Source: Clostridia bacterium (GTDB taxonomy: Bacteria > Bacillota > Clostridia > Christensenellales > Aristaeellaceae). From it: a DNA stretch of 54,039 nucleotides. The stretch is from positions 1 through 54,039 of the forward strand of contig JAFPWH010000010.1 in assembly GCA_017395065.1 (NCBI GenBank). The letters are read 5' to 3'. This document shows positions 45,763 through 53,847 of this stretch, in pieces (positions within the stretch are counted from its first letter, which is position 1; the number at the start of each line of letters is the position of its first letter). Both the position numbers and the translations under genes were made by a program. The notes beneath the pieces are model-generated. The model did not search any database. It saw only the letters and a program-made list of their open reading frames with translations, and had not been told where the DNA came from.

Positions 45763-45791
45763 ATTATACCGCAAATGAAATACTTCCGCAA
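45763..45791 (-). promoter_or_regulatory. Promoter of the surface-glycan operon
   Basis: Minus strand: TTGCGG (45791-45786), 17-bp spacer, TATAAT (45768-45763), 39 bp upstream of the GTG start codon at 45724. Confidence 0.75.
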
Positions 45792-45877
45792 TACTTTTTT
45801 AAATATTTAAAATGGGGGGAGGGGGAGGAACGGATACTCAGAAAACAGCGCATCACAGCAAGAAAGAAGCGCATACG

Positions 45878-46040
45878 CCGCAGCGGCGGCAGATTGCCGC
45901 CATAATCGATGCGTATACGCAGAAAACAGCATTTTCAGCAACGACAACGCGCCCACCCCGTAGCGGCGGCAATCTGCCGCCATGAGCGATGCGTATACGA
46001 TATACAATTTCGCAAGGGACACGGTGCCGCCGCTACGGAG
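45878..46040. repeat. Hairpin units J in the divergent glycan-sigma gap
   Basis: A core at 45885 whose flanks are forward (CCGCAGC left, GCGTATACGC right) but whose hairpin is of the reversed type GGCGGCAGATTGCCGCC; a regular forward core at 45965; and a solitary half unit GGTGCCGCCGCTACGGAG near 46023. The smallest and most decayed array in the window. Confidence 0.8.
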
Positions 46041-46141
46041 CAGGCGTTTCTTTCTTGCTGTAATTTGTCACCGCTTTTTTCCTTTCACTATAATAAACGC
46101 ATCATAGCCTCATCTTCTGACAAAAAATTGGTTAAATTATC

Positions 46142-46191
46142 GTTAATTCACAAACGTTGCTGGTACTTTTGCATACCACTGATGAATTAAC
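46142..46191. promoter_or_regulatory. Inverted repeat upstream of the sigma factor gene
   Basis: GTTAATTCA (46142-46150) and TGAATTAAC (46183-46191) are perfect inverted repeats 32 bp apart in an AT-rich leader, with ATTAACG following. A TATAAT lies at 46259-46264, though without a clear -35. Possible regulator-binding site; unproven. Confidence 0.4.
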
Positions 46192-46318
46192 AAATAATTA
46201 ACGCACGATTTGTCAGGAATTATGTGTTTGTTGCGTTTATATATATATAGGGTGCCGTTATAATAGAAAATGGTTTTTCGTTATAGCCCCAAAAATGCGG
46301 GGGGAGTACTATTGAAAG

Positions 46319-46876
46319 ATGAGAGACATTGTCAAATTGTATGAGGAAGATGCCTGTTTTATCGAGTATCTTTATAATGAATTCGGCAAACTGATGTTTA
46401 CTGTAGCAAGACGGTTTACAAAAGAAAGGATGAATCTGGAGGATGTTGTTTCAACAACGTTAATGGCTCTCATGAACAATACGCAAACCCTGCAAGCATT
46501 ATCTTATGAAAATCAGAAATCGTATATAGCCAGGGCAGTTATTGCAACCTCAATCAGTTTCTTAAGAAAATGCAGAGCAAAACACAACAAAGAAATATCA
46601 ATAGATTCATTAGGCGGACAAACCGCTGATACAAAAACGGGAAACACAGAAGATATGATCCTGCTTTCCAGTGAACTTGAAATGGTGATACGTACTATTA
46701 TGCAGTTGCCGGACAATGAACGCCGATGCTTACAGCTCAGATATCTCCAAAACAGGAACAATGAAGAGATCGCAGCAATCACCGGTTTATCCGTGAACAG
46801 CATTCCGCAATACATAAAAAGGGCAAGAACACATCTGAGAATCATGTATGCCGTCAAAGAAGGAGAGAGCCGATGA
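46319..46876 (+). CDS. Sigma-70 family (ECF-like) RNA polymerase sigma factor
   Basis: 185 aa. Region 2 at ~9-70 and region 4 at ~122-172 (LPDNERRCLQLRYL, NNEEIAAITGLS, SVNSIPQYIKRAR helix-turn-helix). ATG 46319, since an in-frame TGA lies just upstream. Its base composition is AT-rich, unlike the rest of the window. The gene overlaps the next by 4 nt, suggesting the next encodes its anti-sigma partner. Target genes unknown; the palindrome upstream could mark autoregulation. Confidence 0.88.
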   Translation: MRDIVKLYEEDACFIEYLYNEFGKLMFTVARRFTKERMNLEDVVSTTLMALMNNTQTLQALSYENQKSYIARAVIATSISFLRKCRAKHNKEISIDSLGGQTADTKTGNTEDMILLSSELEMVIRTIMQLPDNERRCLQLRYLQNRNNEEIAAITGLSVNSIPQYIKRARTHLRIMYAVKEGESR

Positions 46877-47613
46877 GCAATAAAGATAATATATATGAGG
46901 AGATTATTGAAGAACACCTTGATACAATGATTAAGCTCGCTCTAAAGCAAGCCGAAGCGGAAGGATTGCTGAATGACGAGCCTGTCAATGAAGAACCCGT
47001 ATCTGAAAGCGAAATGCAGGAAACCTTTGTATTGTTCCAGACAAAACTCAGGGAAAAGGCACAGCAAGAGCATAAAGAAAAGTGCCGCCAACGCCGTAAA
47101 AGATATTTCCGGAGGACTATTCGCATTCTGGCATGTATCATTGTTCTATTGGCAATTGCGACTCCTGTAGCCGTCGCAAGTATAAGTCCTATCAGGGAAT
47201 ATGTTCTTAGAATGCTGATTAATGTCAAGAATGATCATATTGAGATCGAATTGACAAAAACCGACAGAGACGATGTGCCCGAAGGATGGCTGGGTGAGTA
47301 TTATCCTGGGTATATACCTAATGGGTATCAGTATATGAGTATGTCAACTTTTAGCCCAACAGCCCTATTCTGTGACAGCAGTGGAAATTTGTTATACTTT
47401 GATGATCTTGATGAAAGCTATCAGTTGAACATTGATAGCGAAGATGCAAAGATATACTTTGTTACTATAAGGGATACGACTGCGCTGGTTTCAGAGGAGA
47501 ATGGAGAAATCAGGATGGTTTGGAAGGATGGTAATCATATGCTTTTCATCGGTGGGAAATTATCATTGGAAGAAGCTACCAGAATGGCCAACAGCGTATC
47601 GAAAATTGATTGA
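46873..47613 (+). CDS. DUF4367-type membrane protein, putative anti-sigma factor
   Basis: 246 aa. Acidic cytoplasmic N-terminus (~1-80), a membrane span at ~83-103 and an outside domain of about 140 residues (PGYIPNGYQYMSM, IDSEDAKIYFVTI, WKDGNHMLFIGG) that fits DUF4367. Proteins with this layout, coded right after ECF sigma genes in Clostridia, commonly act as anti-sigma factors, with the N-terminus holding the sigma and the outside domain sensing. The start overlaps the sigma stop (ATGA). No ZAS-type zinc motif (HxxxCxxC) is visible. Confidence 0.75.
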   Translation: MSNKDNIYEEIIEEHLDTMIKLALKQAEAEGLLNDEPVNEEPVSESEMQETFVLFQTKLREKAQQEHKEKCRQRRKRYFRRTIRILACIIVLLAIATPVAVASISPIREYVLRMLINVKNDHIEIELTKTDRDDVPEGWLGEYYPGYIPNGYQYMSMSTFSPTALFCDSSGNLLYFDDLDESYQLNIDSEDAKIYFVTIRDTTALVSEENGEIRMVWKDGNHMLFIGGKLSLEEATRMANSVSKID

Positions 47614-47653
47614 GGTTTCACGATAATAAAACTATTTTAGGGAGGGAACGATT

Positions 47654-47920
47654 ATGAAAAACAGTCGGAAAATGATCGCATTAGTTGCTCTTGCACCGGT
47701 GATATCCTTAATGCTATTCAGTGCGTTTGCAGAAGAACTATCCATGAGATACTCATATATCATGGCTATCACGGCGGGCTTAAGGATAAGTGGTGGTTCC
47801 GCAAGCGCTTCGGGAAAGATCATACCGTCCGGCAGTTATGCTACCCGAACCTATGTAGTTGGTCATGTGTATGATGGCGACGGAAACATCATAGACACAG
47901 GAACCGCGTATAAGTATTGA
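47654..47920 (+). CDS. Small secreted protein
   Basis: 88 aa. A signal peptide with a positively charged start (KNSRK) and hydrophobic core to ~residue 26 (FSAFA then EELS). The mature ~62 residues contain RYSYIMAITAGLRISGG and SGKIIPSGS, recalling small secreted Clostridial proteins with a beta-sandwich pattern. RBS GGGAGGG 7 nt upstream. It follows the sigma/anti-sigma pair by 40 bp and could be its effector or target. Family not recognised. Confidence 0.6.
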   Translation: MKNSRKMIALVALAPVISLMLFSAFAEELSMRYSYIMAITAGLRISGGSASASGKIIPSGSYATRTYVVGHVYDGDGNIIDTGTAYKY

Positions 47921-47969
47921 CACCTTAAGTTAAGCAATTCATTGTGAATAACAGTACTTTCAGATACAG

Positions 47970-48341
47970 ATGACAAACACAGATAAGCAGAAATTGGCGG
48001 CGCGCTCAAAAGCTTCACGTACAGGATCTTCAATCGCACGTTTGAAATCGAACAAATCAAACGCAATCGTTGGACTCCTTAAGCCGGTCAAAAGCGCGCT
48101 GCCCCACCTTTGTCTGATCATGTGCCTTATGCTGCTGGTCTTCTTTTCGATCGACCGTGTCAATCACCACATAGGCTTTATGAAGAACGAATTCCACAAG
48201 TGGCTAACGCTCTTTTTGTGCCTTACGGTCATAAGCGAATCTGGGATGGTGATAAGCCGGAACCGGCGGCAGATACGCTTGGAGGAAAAGCGCAAAAATC
48301 GTAATCGTCAGACAATAAGGATACAGAATGAGCCGGATTAA
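47970..48341 (+). CDS. Small two-pass membrane protein
   Basis: 123 aa: basic N-terminus (~1-40), hydrophobic segments at ~46-64 and ~80-99, then a basic tail rich in R, N and K. It overlaps the next gene by 14 bp, so the two are probably translationally coupled and functionally linked. No clear ribosome binding site before ATG 47970. No family recognised. Base composition is between that of the AT-rich sigma region and the rest. Confidence 0.5.
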   Translation: MTNTDKQKLAARSKASRTGSSIARLKSNKSNAIVGLLKPVKSALPHLCLIMCLMLLVFFSIDRVNHHIGFMKNEFHKWLTLFLCLTVISESGMVISRNRRQIRLEEKRKNRNRQTIRIQNEPD

Positions 48342-49527
48342 CGATAAGAAAGACGCTAACGGGAAGAAAAACGGCCCGACCTTACGCCGACACGGCAAAA
48401 AAGGGTATGTCTCACGGTTACGCAGGAACGGCGCGCGCAGGCCGATGAACATTTTCCTCGTGCTGTTCATAGACGCGCTCATCGCCGGCGCGGCGCTGTG
48501 CGTGTTCGCGCTGTTCGATCATGTACTGCCTCAAAGCTACGGTTCGCCAGAGGAAGCTGCCGAGGCGGTCAGTCCCTACGCGTTTGAACTGCAAAACCGC
48601 AGGCAGACATCCAACGAGACACCCGTCCCCTTTGCCAATGACGCGGCGGACAGTCAAAGCGAAACGAGTTTAGACGCCGGGGCGGCGTCCGGCGCTGTAT
48701 CCAATGAGACGCAGACAGCAGACGCGGTCGGGCAGACGACAGAGGAAGCGCTTGGGCTGTTTACTTTCCCGGGGATGTTCACTGACGGCGAGGTAGAGAT
48801 CACAGAGAACAGCTACCGCTCGGCGAACCTGAACATCACTTTGACCGAGCGCAGCTACAGGAGCGAATACAAGGGCTACAGACAGAGATATTATGTGATG
48901 CACATCTGCATAAGGGACATAAGCTGCCTGAAAAGTGTGTTTGCAAAGGACACTTTCGGCCAAGGCATCAACGAGGACTTTATGTCCATGGTCGAACGCA
49001 CAGGCGCGCTCGCTGCCATCAATACGGACTTTTACAACTTCGGCAGGCATCCCAAGAGCATGCTGATCCGAAACGGCTTACTGTACGGCTCGGAGGTTAG
49101 CGACGAATACGATCTTTGCGTGATCAACTTTGACGGCACGATGGACGTATACGAGAAGGGTAAAAGCCCTGACGGCTACGCGCTTTTGAAAAGCGGGGCG
49201 ATGCATACGTTCTGCTTCGGGCCGATCCTGCTCAGAAACGGCAGCAAACTTTCAGACTACGAGGATGTCGGACGCGATCCCCGCACCTGCATAGGCATGG
49301 TGGAACCGGGGCACTACGTGTTCCTCGTATGCGAAGGCAGGAGCAATTCTGCCAAGGGATTTACATACAAGGAGCTTGCGGAGCTCATGCTGGGCGAAGG
49401 CTGCAGGGTGGCCTATAATCTTGACGGAGGCGATTCTTCCCAAATGGCTTTCCTTGGCGCTATGGTAAACGATCCATCCGGCAAAGGCCGCGCGCTGTCC
49501 GACATCATCTGTGTCGCAGAGCCATAA
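48328..49527 (+). CDS. Phosphodiester glycosidase (NAGPA-like) membrane protein
   Basis: 399 aa. Basic N-terminus, a membrane span at ~41-63, a low-complexity Ser/Thr/Ala/Asp stalk (~68-150), and an outside NAGPA-type domain (~190-398) with GALAAINTDFYNF, PRTCIGM and AYNLDGGDSSQM. The family splits GlcNAc-1-phosphodiesters or related bonds, acting in teichoic acid or surface glycan turnover. Neighbouring glycan genes (LicD, CDP-glycerol-type) would supply such bonds. Starts inside the preceding gene. Confidence 0.85.
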   Translation: MSRINDKKDANGKKNGPTLRRHGKKGYVSRLRRNGARRPMNIFLVLFIDALIAGAALCVFALFDHVLPQSYGSPEEAAEAVSPYAFELQNRRQTSNETPVPFANDAADSQSETSLDAGAASGAVSNETQTADAVGQTTEEALGLFTFPGMFTDGEVEITENSYRSANLNITLTERSYRSEYKGYRQRYYVMHICIRDISCLKSVFAKDTFGQGINEDFMSMVERTGALAAINTDFYNFGRHPKSMLIRNGLLYGSEVSDEYDLCVINFDGTMDVYEKGKSPDGYALLKSGAMHTFCFGPILLRNGSKLSDYEDVGRDPRTCIGMVEPGHYVFLVCEGRSNSAKGFTYKELAELMLGEGCRVAYNLDGGDSSQMAFLGAMVNDPSGKGRALSDIICVAEP

Positions 49528-49612
49528 ATCAACTCATCAAAAGTTATATTTTCAAAGATCCATATCGTTATTGGAAGAGCTCGATATGGAAGCAAGATCA
49601 TGGCATACGAGC

Positions 49613-49738
49613 TCAGCAAAAACTGCAAACCTGTCGCTCAACGATCAATAACCGGTCGTTTGTCCCAAAATCGCGTTCCCCCCGCATCCAAACCCCCCAA
49701 AAACCGAATGAAATGAATCAAAGATTCATTTCATTCGA
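49613..49738 (-). repeat. ~125-bp element flanking the nucleoside ABC operon, copy 1 (inverted)
   Basis: Read on the minus strand: palindrome AATGAAATGAATC-TTT-GATTCATTTCATT, then GGTTTTTGGGGGGTTTGGATGCGG, ACAAACGAC and finally TTGCAGTTTTTGCTGA. The same landmarks in the same order occur at 53727-53847 on the plus strand. The palindrome with following T-run could end transcription of the ABC operon. An adjacent inverted repeat (TCCATATCG / CGATATGGA) lies at 49559-49590. Confidence 0.75.
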
Positions 49739-49750
49739 GCGTTCGCCCGT

Positions 49751-50743
49751 TTACCTGTCCTCCCTGAAATACGACAGCCCCAGCGACGCGGGCGGCTGGT
49801 TTTCCCGCTTGTTCCTTACGGAGGACAGTATCAGCATCAGGATCGTAAACAAATACGGCAGCATCCTCAGAATCGGGGTCAGCGACAAAGGCAGCACGAC
49901 GCCCGGCATCGTGTCCTTCACGATCTTGGGGATCTGGGAGGAGCAGGTGTACAGCACGCCGAAAATGAACGCGCAGGGCAGCGTCATGTGCGGCTTCCAC
50001 AGCGCGAAGATGACCAGCGCGACGGAGAGCCAGCCGAAGGTGTCTATGCCCTTGTAGGCCTCGATGCTGGCCGAAAAGTCGATGATGTAGTACAGGCCGC
50101 CGAGGCCCGCGATGCCGCAGCCGATGCAGGTGGCCGCGTATTTGCAGCGCACGACGTTGATGCCGGCGGCGTCCGCGGTCGCGGGGTTTTCGCCCACGGC
50201 GCGAAGGTTCAGCCCGACGCGGGTCTTGTAGAGGATAAAGCTGCTCGCGCCCGCGACGATCAGGGCCAGAAAGAACATGACGCCCAGCGTCAGGAGGTTC
50301 GGGTATTTCAGGCCCTCGATCGCGTCGAAGGGGAAGCGGAAGTAGTGCTTGGGCAGGTCGATGTAGACGTTCTGGTCGATGAAGCGCACGTCCGTGAACA
50401 GCACCTTGGAAAGCCCCATGCCGAGGGTCGTCAGGGTAAGGCCCGTCACGTTCTGGTTGGCGCGCAGGGTCACGGTCAGAAAGCTGTAGATCAGCCCCAT
50501 CAGCGCCGCCATCGTAAAAGCGCCGAGGATCCCCAGCAGCACGATCAGAAAGTGCGGAAGCTCGCTTTGCCCGACCAATGTCAGCATGATGCAGCCGCCC
50601 GCGCCGCCCATGCACATGACGCCCGGGATGCCCAGATTCAGATGGCCGGCCTTTTCGGAGAGGATCTCGCCGGTCGCGCCGTACACCAGCGTCGCGCTGA
50701 AGCCAAGGGCGCCGATCAGGTAATTCAGTAAGGAATCAAACAT
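49751..50743 (-). CDS. nupQ: Nucleoside-type ABC importer, permease 2 (NupQ/YufQ-like)
   Basis: 330 aa, 8-10 membrane spans, BPD_transp_2 fold. N-terminal LVYGATGEILSEKAGHLNLGIPGVMCMGG and GENPATADAAGINV are typical of the BMP-associated permeases. Works with the permease and ATPase coded just upstream. Starts inside the end of the permease-1 gene (8-bp overlap). Substrate expected to be nucleosides or related compounds, by family. Confidence 0.88.
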   Translation of the reverse strand: MFDSLLNYLIGALGFSATLVYGATGEILSEKAGHLNLGIPGVMCMGGAGGCIMLTLVGQSELPHFLIVLLGILGAFTMAALMGLIYSFLTVTLRANQNVTGLTLTTLGMGLSKVLFTDVRFIDQNVYIDLPKHYFRFPFDAIEGLKYPNLLTLGVMFFLALIVAGASSFILYKTRVGLNLRAVGENPATADAAGINVVRCKYAATCIGCGIAGLGGLYYIIDFSASIEAYKGIDTFGWLSVALVIFALWKPHMTLPCAFIFGVLYTCSSQIPKIVKDTMPGVVLPLSLTPILRMLPYLFTILMLILSSVRNKRENQPPASLGLSYFREDR

Positions 50744-51914
50744 GGAGGTGCGCTCCTTTGCCGGGTTTTTTGAAGTGTACGCTGTAGTTGACGAAGAATT
50801 CGCTGCCGATGACGAACAGAAGCACCACGCCGATGAACACGTCCGGCAGCGCGCCCTTTACGTTGAAGACCTGCGTGATCTGATCCTTGCCGGCGCTGAG
50901 GAAAGTAATCAGCGCGCTGGTCACGATCATCATGACCGGGTTGAACTTGGCAAGCCACGCGACCAGTATCGCCGTAAAGCCCCAGCCCTTTGCGGATTCG
51001 GGGGAGACCGTCCTGTCGATGCCTGCGCCGAGAAGCCAGCCGGCAAGGCCGCAGATCAGGCCGCTGAGCGCCACCGTCCGCAAAATCGCCTTCTTTACGT
51101 TGATGCCCGCGTATCTTGCGGTGTTGTGGCTTTCGCCCACGACGTTGATCTCGTAGCCGTGCTTTGTGTACTTTAAGTACACGAACATCAGCGCGGTCAC
51201 GAACAGAACGATCAGCGCGATCAGAAGATGGTCGTTGTATTTGCCGAGCGACGGGAAGATTCCGTGGAGCTTGTAGAGGATGCCGCTTCTCAAGCGCTCG
51301 CGGTCGGTCAGCTTGCTTAAGACCATGGAGCCGTTGGGCACCCACACGGCGCGGCAGTAGTCCACGGCGTGCATGGCCACGTAGTTCATCATCAGCGTAA
51401 ACAGCGTCTCGTTCGTGTTCCACTTGACCTTGAAAAGCGCAGGGATCAGCGCCCACACGGTGCCCGCGATCAGCGAGGCCGCGAGCATGAGCAGCGTCAC
51501 CTGATCCCAGGGGAGCTTAATGCTTGCGTCGTAGCGTCCGCCCAGATAAAAGTTTACGGCGATCGCGGCCAGCACGCCCATCAGCACCTGGCCCTCCGCG
51601 CCCGTGTTCCAGTAGCGCATGCGGAAAACCGGGGTGAGCGCAAGGGCGATGCAAAGCAGCACCGCGCTGTTCATTATAAATTCCCAGATATAGCTCTCCA
51701 TCGAGAAAGAGCCGTCCCAGAAGCACTTATAGAATTCGCCGATGCGGGAGGGGTCGTCCCTGAGCGGTTCGATCAGCAAAAACGCCAGCGCGCTGCAGGC
51801 CGCAAGCCCCAGCACCAGGCCGAGTACGCGGATCAGGATCGACCAGACGGGGCTGAGTGCCTGCTTTCTGGACAGATGGATCCAGGGTTCCCTGTGGGAG
51901 GAAGGCGCGCTCAT
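50736..51914 (-). CDS. nupP: Nucleoside-type ABC importer, permease 1 (NupP/YufP-like)
   Basis: 392 aa with ~9-10 membrane spans. Marks: YWNTGAEGQVLMG and GESHNTARYAGINV near the third and seventh segments, as in YufP/RbsC-like permeases. A longer N-terminus (~1-25) than usual precedes the first span. ATG 51914 overlaps the ATPase stop by 4 nt (ATGA). Second gene of the operon; forms the channel with permease 2. Confidence 0.88.
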   Translation of the reverse strand: MSAPSSHREPWIHLSRKQALSPVWSILIRVLGLVLGLAACSALAFLLIEPLRDDPSRIGEFYKCFWDGSFSMESYIWEFIMNSAVLLCIALALTPVFRMRYWNTGAEGQVLMGVLAAIAVNFYLGGRYDASIKLPWDQVTLLMLAASLIAGTVWALIPALFKVKWNTNETLFTLMMNYVAMHAVDYCRAVWVPNGSMVLSKLTDRERLRSGILYKLHGIFPSLGKYNDHLLIALIVLFVTALMFVYLKYTKHGYEINVVGESHNTARYAGINVKKAILRTVALSGLICGLAGWLLGAGIDRTVSPESAKGWGFTAILVAWLAKFNPVMMIVTSALITFLSAGKDQITQVFNVKGALPDVFIGVVLLFVIGSEFFVNYSVHFKKPGKGAHLHV

Positions 51915-53704
51915 TGGACTTTGCCCCCTTTATGCTGCTTATTTGCGTCTTTGCCGGCTTGTCCGGCCTGTTCGGTCTCTTCGGTTTTTTCTGTCTCTTC
52001 GGTCTGCGCGTTTTCTTTGACTGCGGCGGGGCGGGAGGACACCATCAGCGCGCCCAGCTCCTCCTTTTTGATGCTCCGCGCGTCGACGACGCCGGTCACC
52101 GTGCCGGAGTTCATCACGAGGATCCTGTCGCACAATTCGATCAGCACGTCCAGATCCTCGCCCACGTAGATCACGGCGGTGCCGGTCTGCTTCTGCCTGT
52201 TCAGAAGGTTGTAGATCGTGTAGGACGAATTGATGTCCAGTCCCCGCACGGGGTAGGCGGCCATCAGCACCTTGGGCGAGGAGGAGATCTCCCTGCCCAC
52301 CAGCACCTTTTGCACGTTGCCGCCCGACAGACGCCTTACCGGCGTCTTGATCGACGGGGTCACGACGTTCAGGTCTGCGATGATCTTTTCGCCGAGGGCC
52401 TTCGGCTTTCTTCGGTTGGTGAAGACCGAGCGGCCCTTGCGGTAGCTGCGAAGCAGCATGTTTTCGCTGATGCCCATCGAACCGACGAGGCCCATGCCCA
52501 GCCTGTCCTCCGGAACGAAGGACAGCTTTACGCCCAGCTCCCTGATCTCCAGGGGCGTTTTGTCCTTCAGACTCATGATCTCGTCCTCGTAGAACAGAAG
52601 CTGCTCCTGATCCACCAGCTTTTTGGTCTGCCTCAGGCCCAGGTGCGCGCCGTCCACGGGGGTGCCGTCGGGGTAGTGGAACTTGCCCTGTCTTGCAAGG
52701 CGGCGTATCTCGCGCAGCTTTTTGTGAAAGAAGGTGACGGGCTTGTCCTTTTTGGGATTGGTGAAGATGATCTCGCCCTGCTGGGGCTTTACGAGCCCGG
52801 CGATCACGTCGAGCAGTTCCTTCTGGCCGCTGCCGGCGATGCCCGCGATGCCCAGGATCTCGCCGCCGTTTGCGGTAAAGGACACGTCCTTCAAAAGCTG
52901 AACGCCCTCGCGGTCGGTGAGGCTTATATGGCGGGCCTCTATGCGCGGTTTGGGGTCGACGGGCTCGGTGCGGGCGATGTTCAAGCTCATTTTGCGGCCC
53001 ACGATCAGGTCGGTGAGCTCGTTTTCGTTCGTATTTTTCGTTTCGAGCGTCGCGACGTGCTCGCCCTTCCGCATAACGGCCACGCGGTCGCTGACCTCCA
53101 TGACCTCGTTTAACTTATGGGTGATGATGATGACGCTCTTTCCGTCCTCGACCATCAGGCGCAGCACCTTGAACAGGCGGTCGATCTCCTGCAGGGTGAG
53201 GACCGCCGTGGGCTCGTCCAGTATCAGTATCTCGGCGCCGCGGTAGAGCACCTTTATGATCTCGACGGTCTGCTTTTCGCTGACCGACATTTCGTATATC
53301 TTCTTTTTGGGATCTATATTGAAACCGTATTTGCGCGCGATGTCGCTCACACGGGCGTTTACTTCCTTGATGTTGAATTTCTTTTCGTCGTGCACGCCCA
53401 AAACGATGTTTTCGGCGGCGGTGAAGATGTCCACGAGCTTGAAGTGCTGGTGGATCATGCCGATCTTGTAGCGGTAGGCGTCTCTAGGCGAGGAGATGAC
53501 GGCTTCCTTGCCGCCGATGAAGATCTGCCCTTCGTCGGGGTAATAGATGCCCGAGACCATGTTCATCAGCGTGGTCTTTCCGCAGCCGTTTTCGCCAAGG
53601 ATCGCGAGCACCTGGCCCGGATAGACCTCGAGGCTCACGTTGTTGTTTGCGGTCACGCTGCCGAAGCGCTTGGTGATGTTTTTCAGCTCGAGAGAGGGCT
53701 GCAT
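51911..53704 (-). CDS. nupO: Nucleoside-type ABC importer, double ATPase (NupO/YufO-like)
   Basis: 597 aa with two ATPase domains. Domain 1: Walker A GENGCGKT (37-44), signature MSVSEKQ (139-145), ILDEPTA (161-167). Domain 2 begins ~255: AGIAGSGQKELL, LSGGNVQK and a degenerate Walker B AAYPVRGLDINS, as in RbsA-like proteins. An extra E/K/Q-rich tail (~565-597) is unusual. ATG 53704 with GGAGGCG upstream; a longer TTG reading is rejected. A BMP-type binding lipoprotein probably lies upstream, beyond the window. Confidence 0.92.
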   Translation of the reverse strand: MQPSLELKNITKRFGSVTANNNVSLEVYPGQVLAILGENGCGKTTLMNMVSGIYYPDEGQIFIGGKEAVISSPRDAYRYKIGMIHQHFKLVDIFTAAENIVLGVHDEKKFNIKEVNARVSDIARKYGFNIDPKKKIYEMSVSEKQTVEIIKVLYRGAEILILDEPTAVLTLQEIDRLFKVLRLMVEDGKSVIIITHKLNEVMEVSDRVAVMRKGEHVATLETKNTNENELTDLIVGRKMSLNIARTEPVDPKPRIEARHISLTDREGVQLLKDVSFTANGGEILGIAGIAGSGQKELLDVIAGLVKPQQGEIIFTNPKKDKPVTFFHKKLREIRRLARQGKFHYPDGTPVDGAHLGLRQTKKLVDQEQLLFYEDEIMSLKDKTPLEIRELGVKLSFVPEDRLGMGLVGSMGISENMLLRSYRKGRSVFTNRRKPKALGEKIIADLNVVTPSIKTPVRRLSGGNVQKVLVGREISSSPKVLMAAYPVRGLDINSSYTIYNLLNRQKQTGTAVIYVGEDLDVLIELCDRILVMNSGTVTGVVDARSIKKEELGALMVSSRPAAVKENAQTEETEKTEETEQAGQAGKDANKQHKGGKVQ

Positions 53705-53726
53705 AATTGACGCCTCCGATGCCTTC

Positions 53727-53847
53727 AAATGAAATGAATCGAAGATTCATTTCATTTGGTTTTTTGGGTTTTGGATGCGGTAAGCGGGGGTTTTGTACAA
53801 ACGACAAATTTGCGATGCTTATGCAATAAGCTTGCAGTTTTTGCTGA
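53727..53847 (+). repeat. ~125-bp element flanking the nucleoside ABC operon, copy 2
   Basis: AAATGAAATGAATC-GAA-GATTCATTTCATTT, then GGTTTTTTGGGTTTTGGATGCGG, ACAAACGAC and TTGCAGTTTTTGCTGA: the same landmarks as copy 1 but inverted. It lies directly upstream of the ATPase gene, so it may sit between it and an upstream binding-protein gene. Confidence 0.75.
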
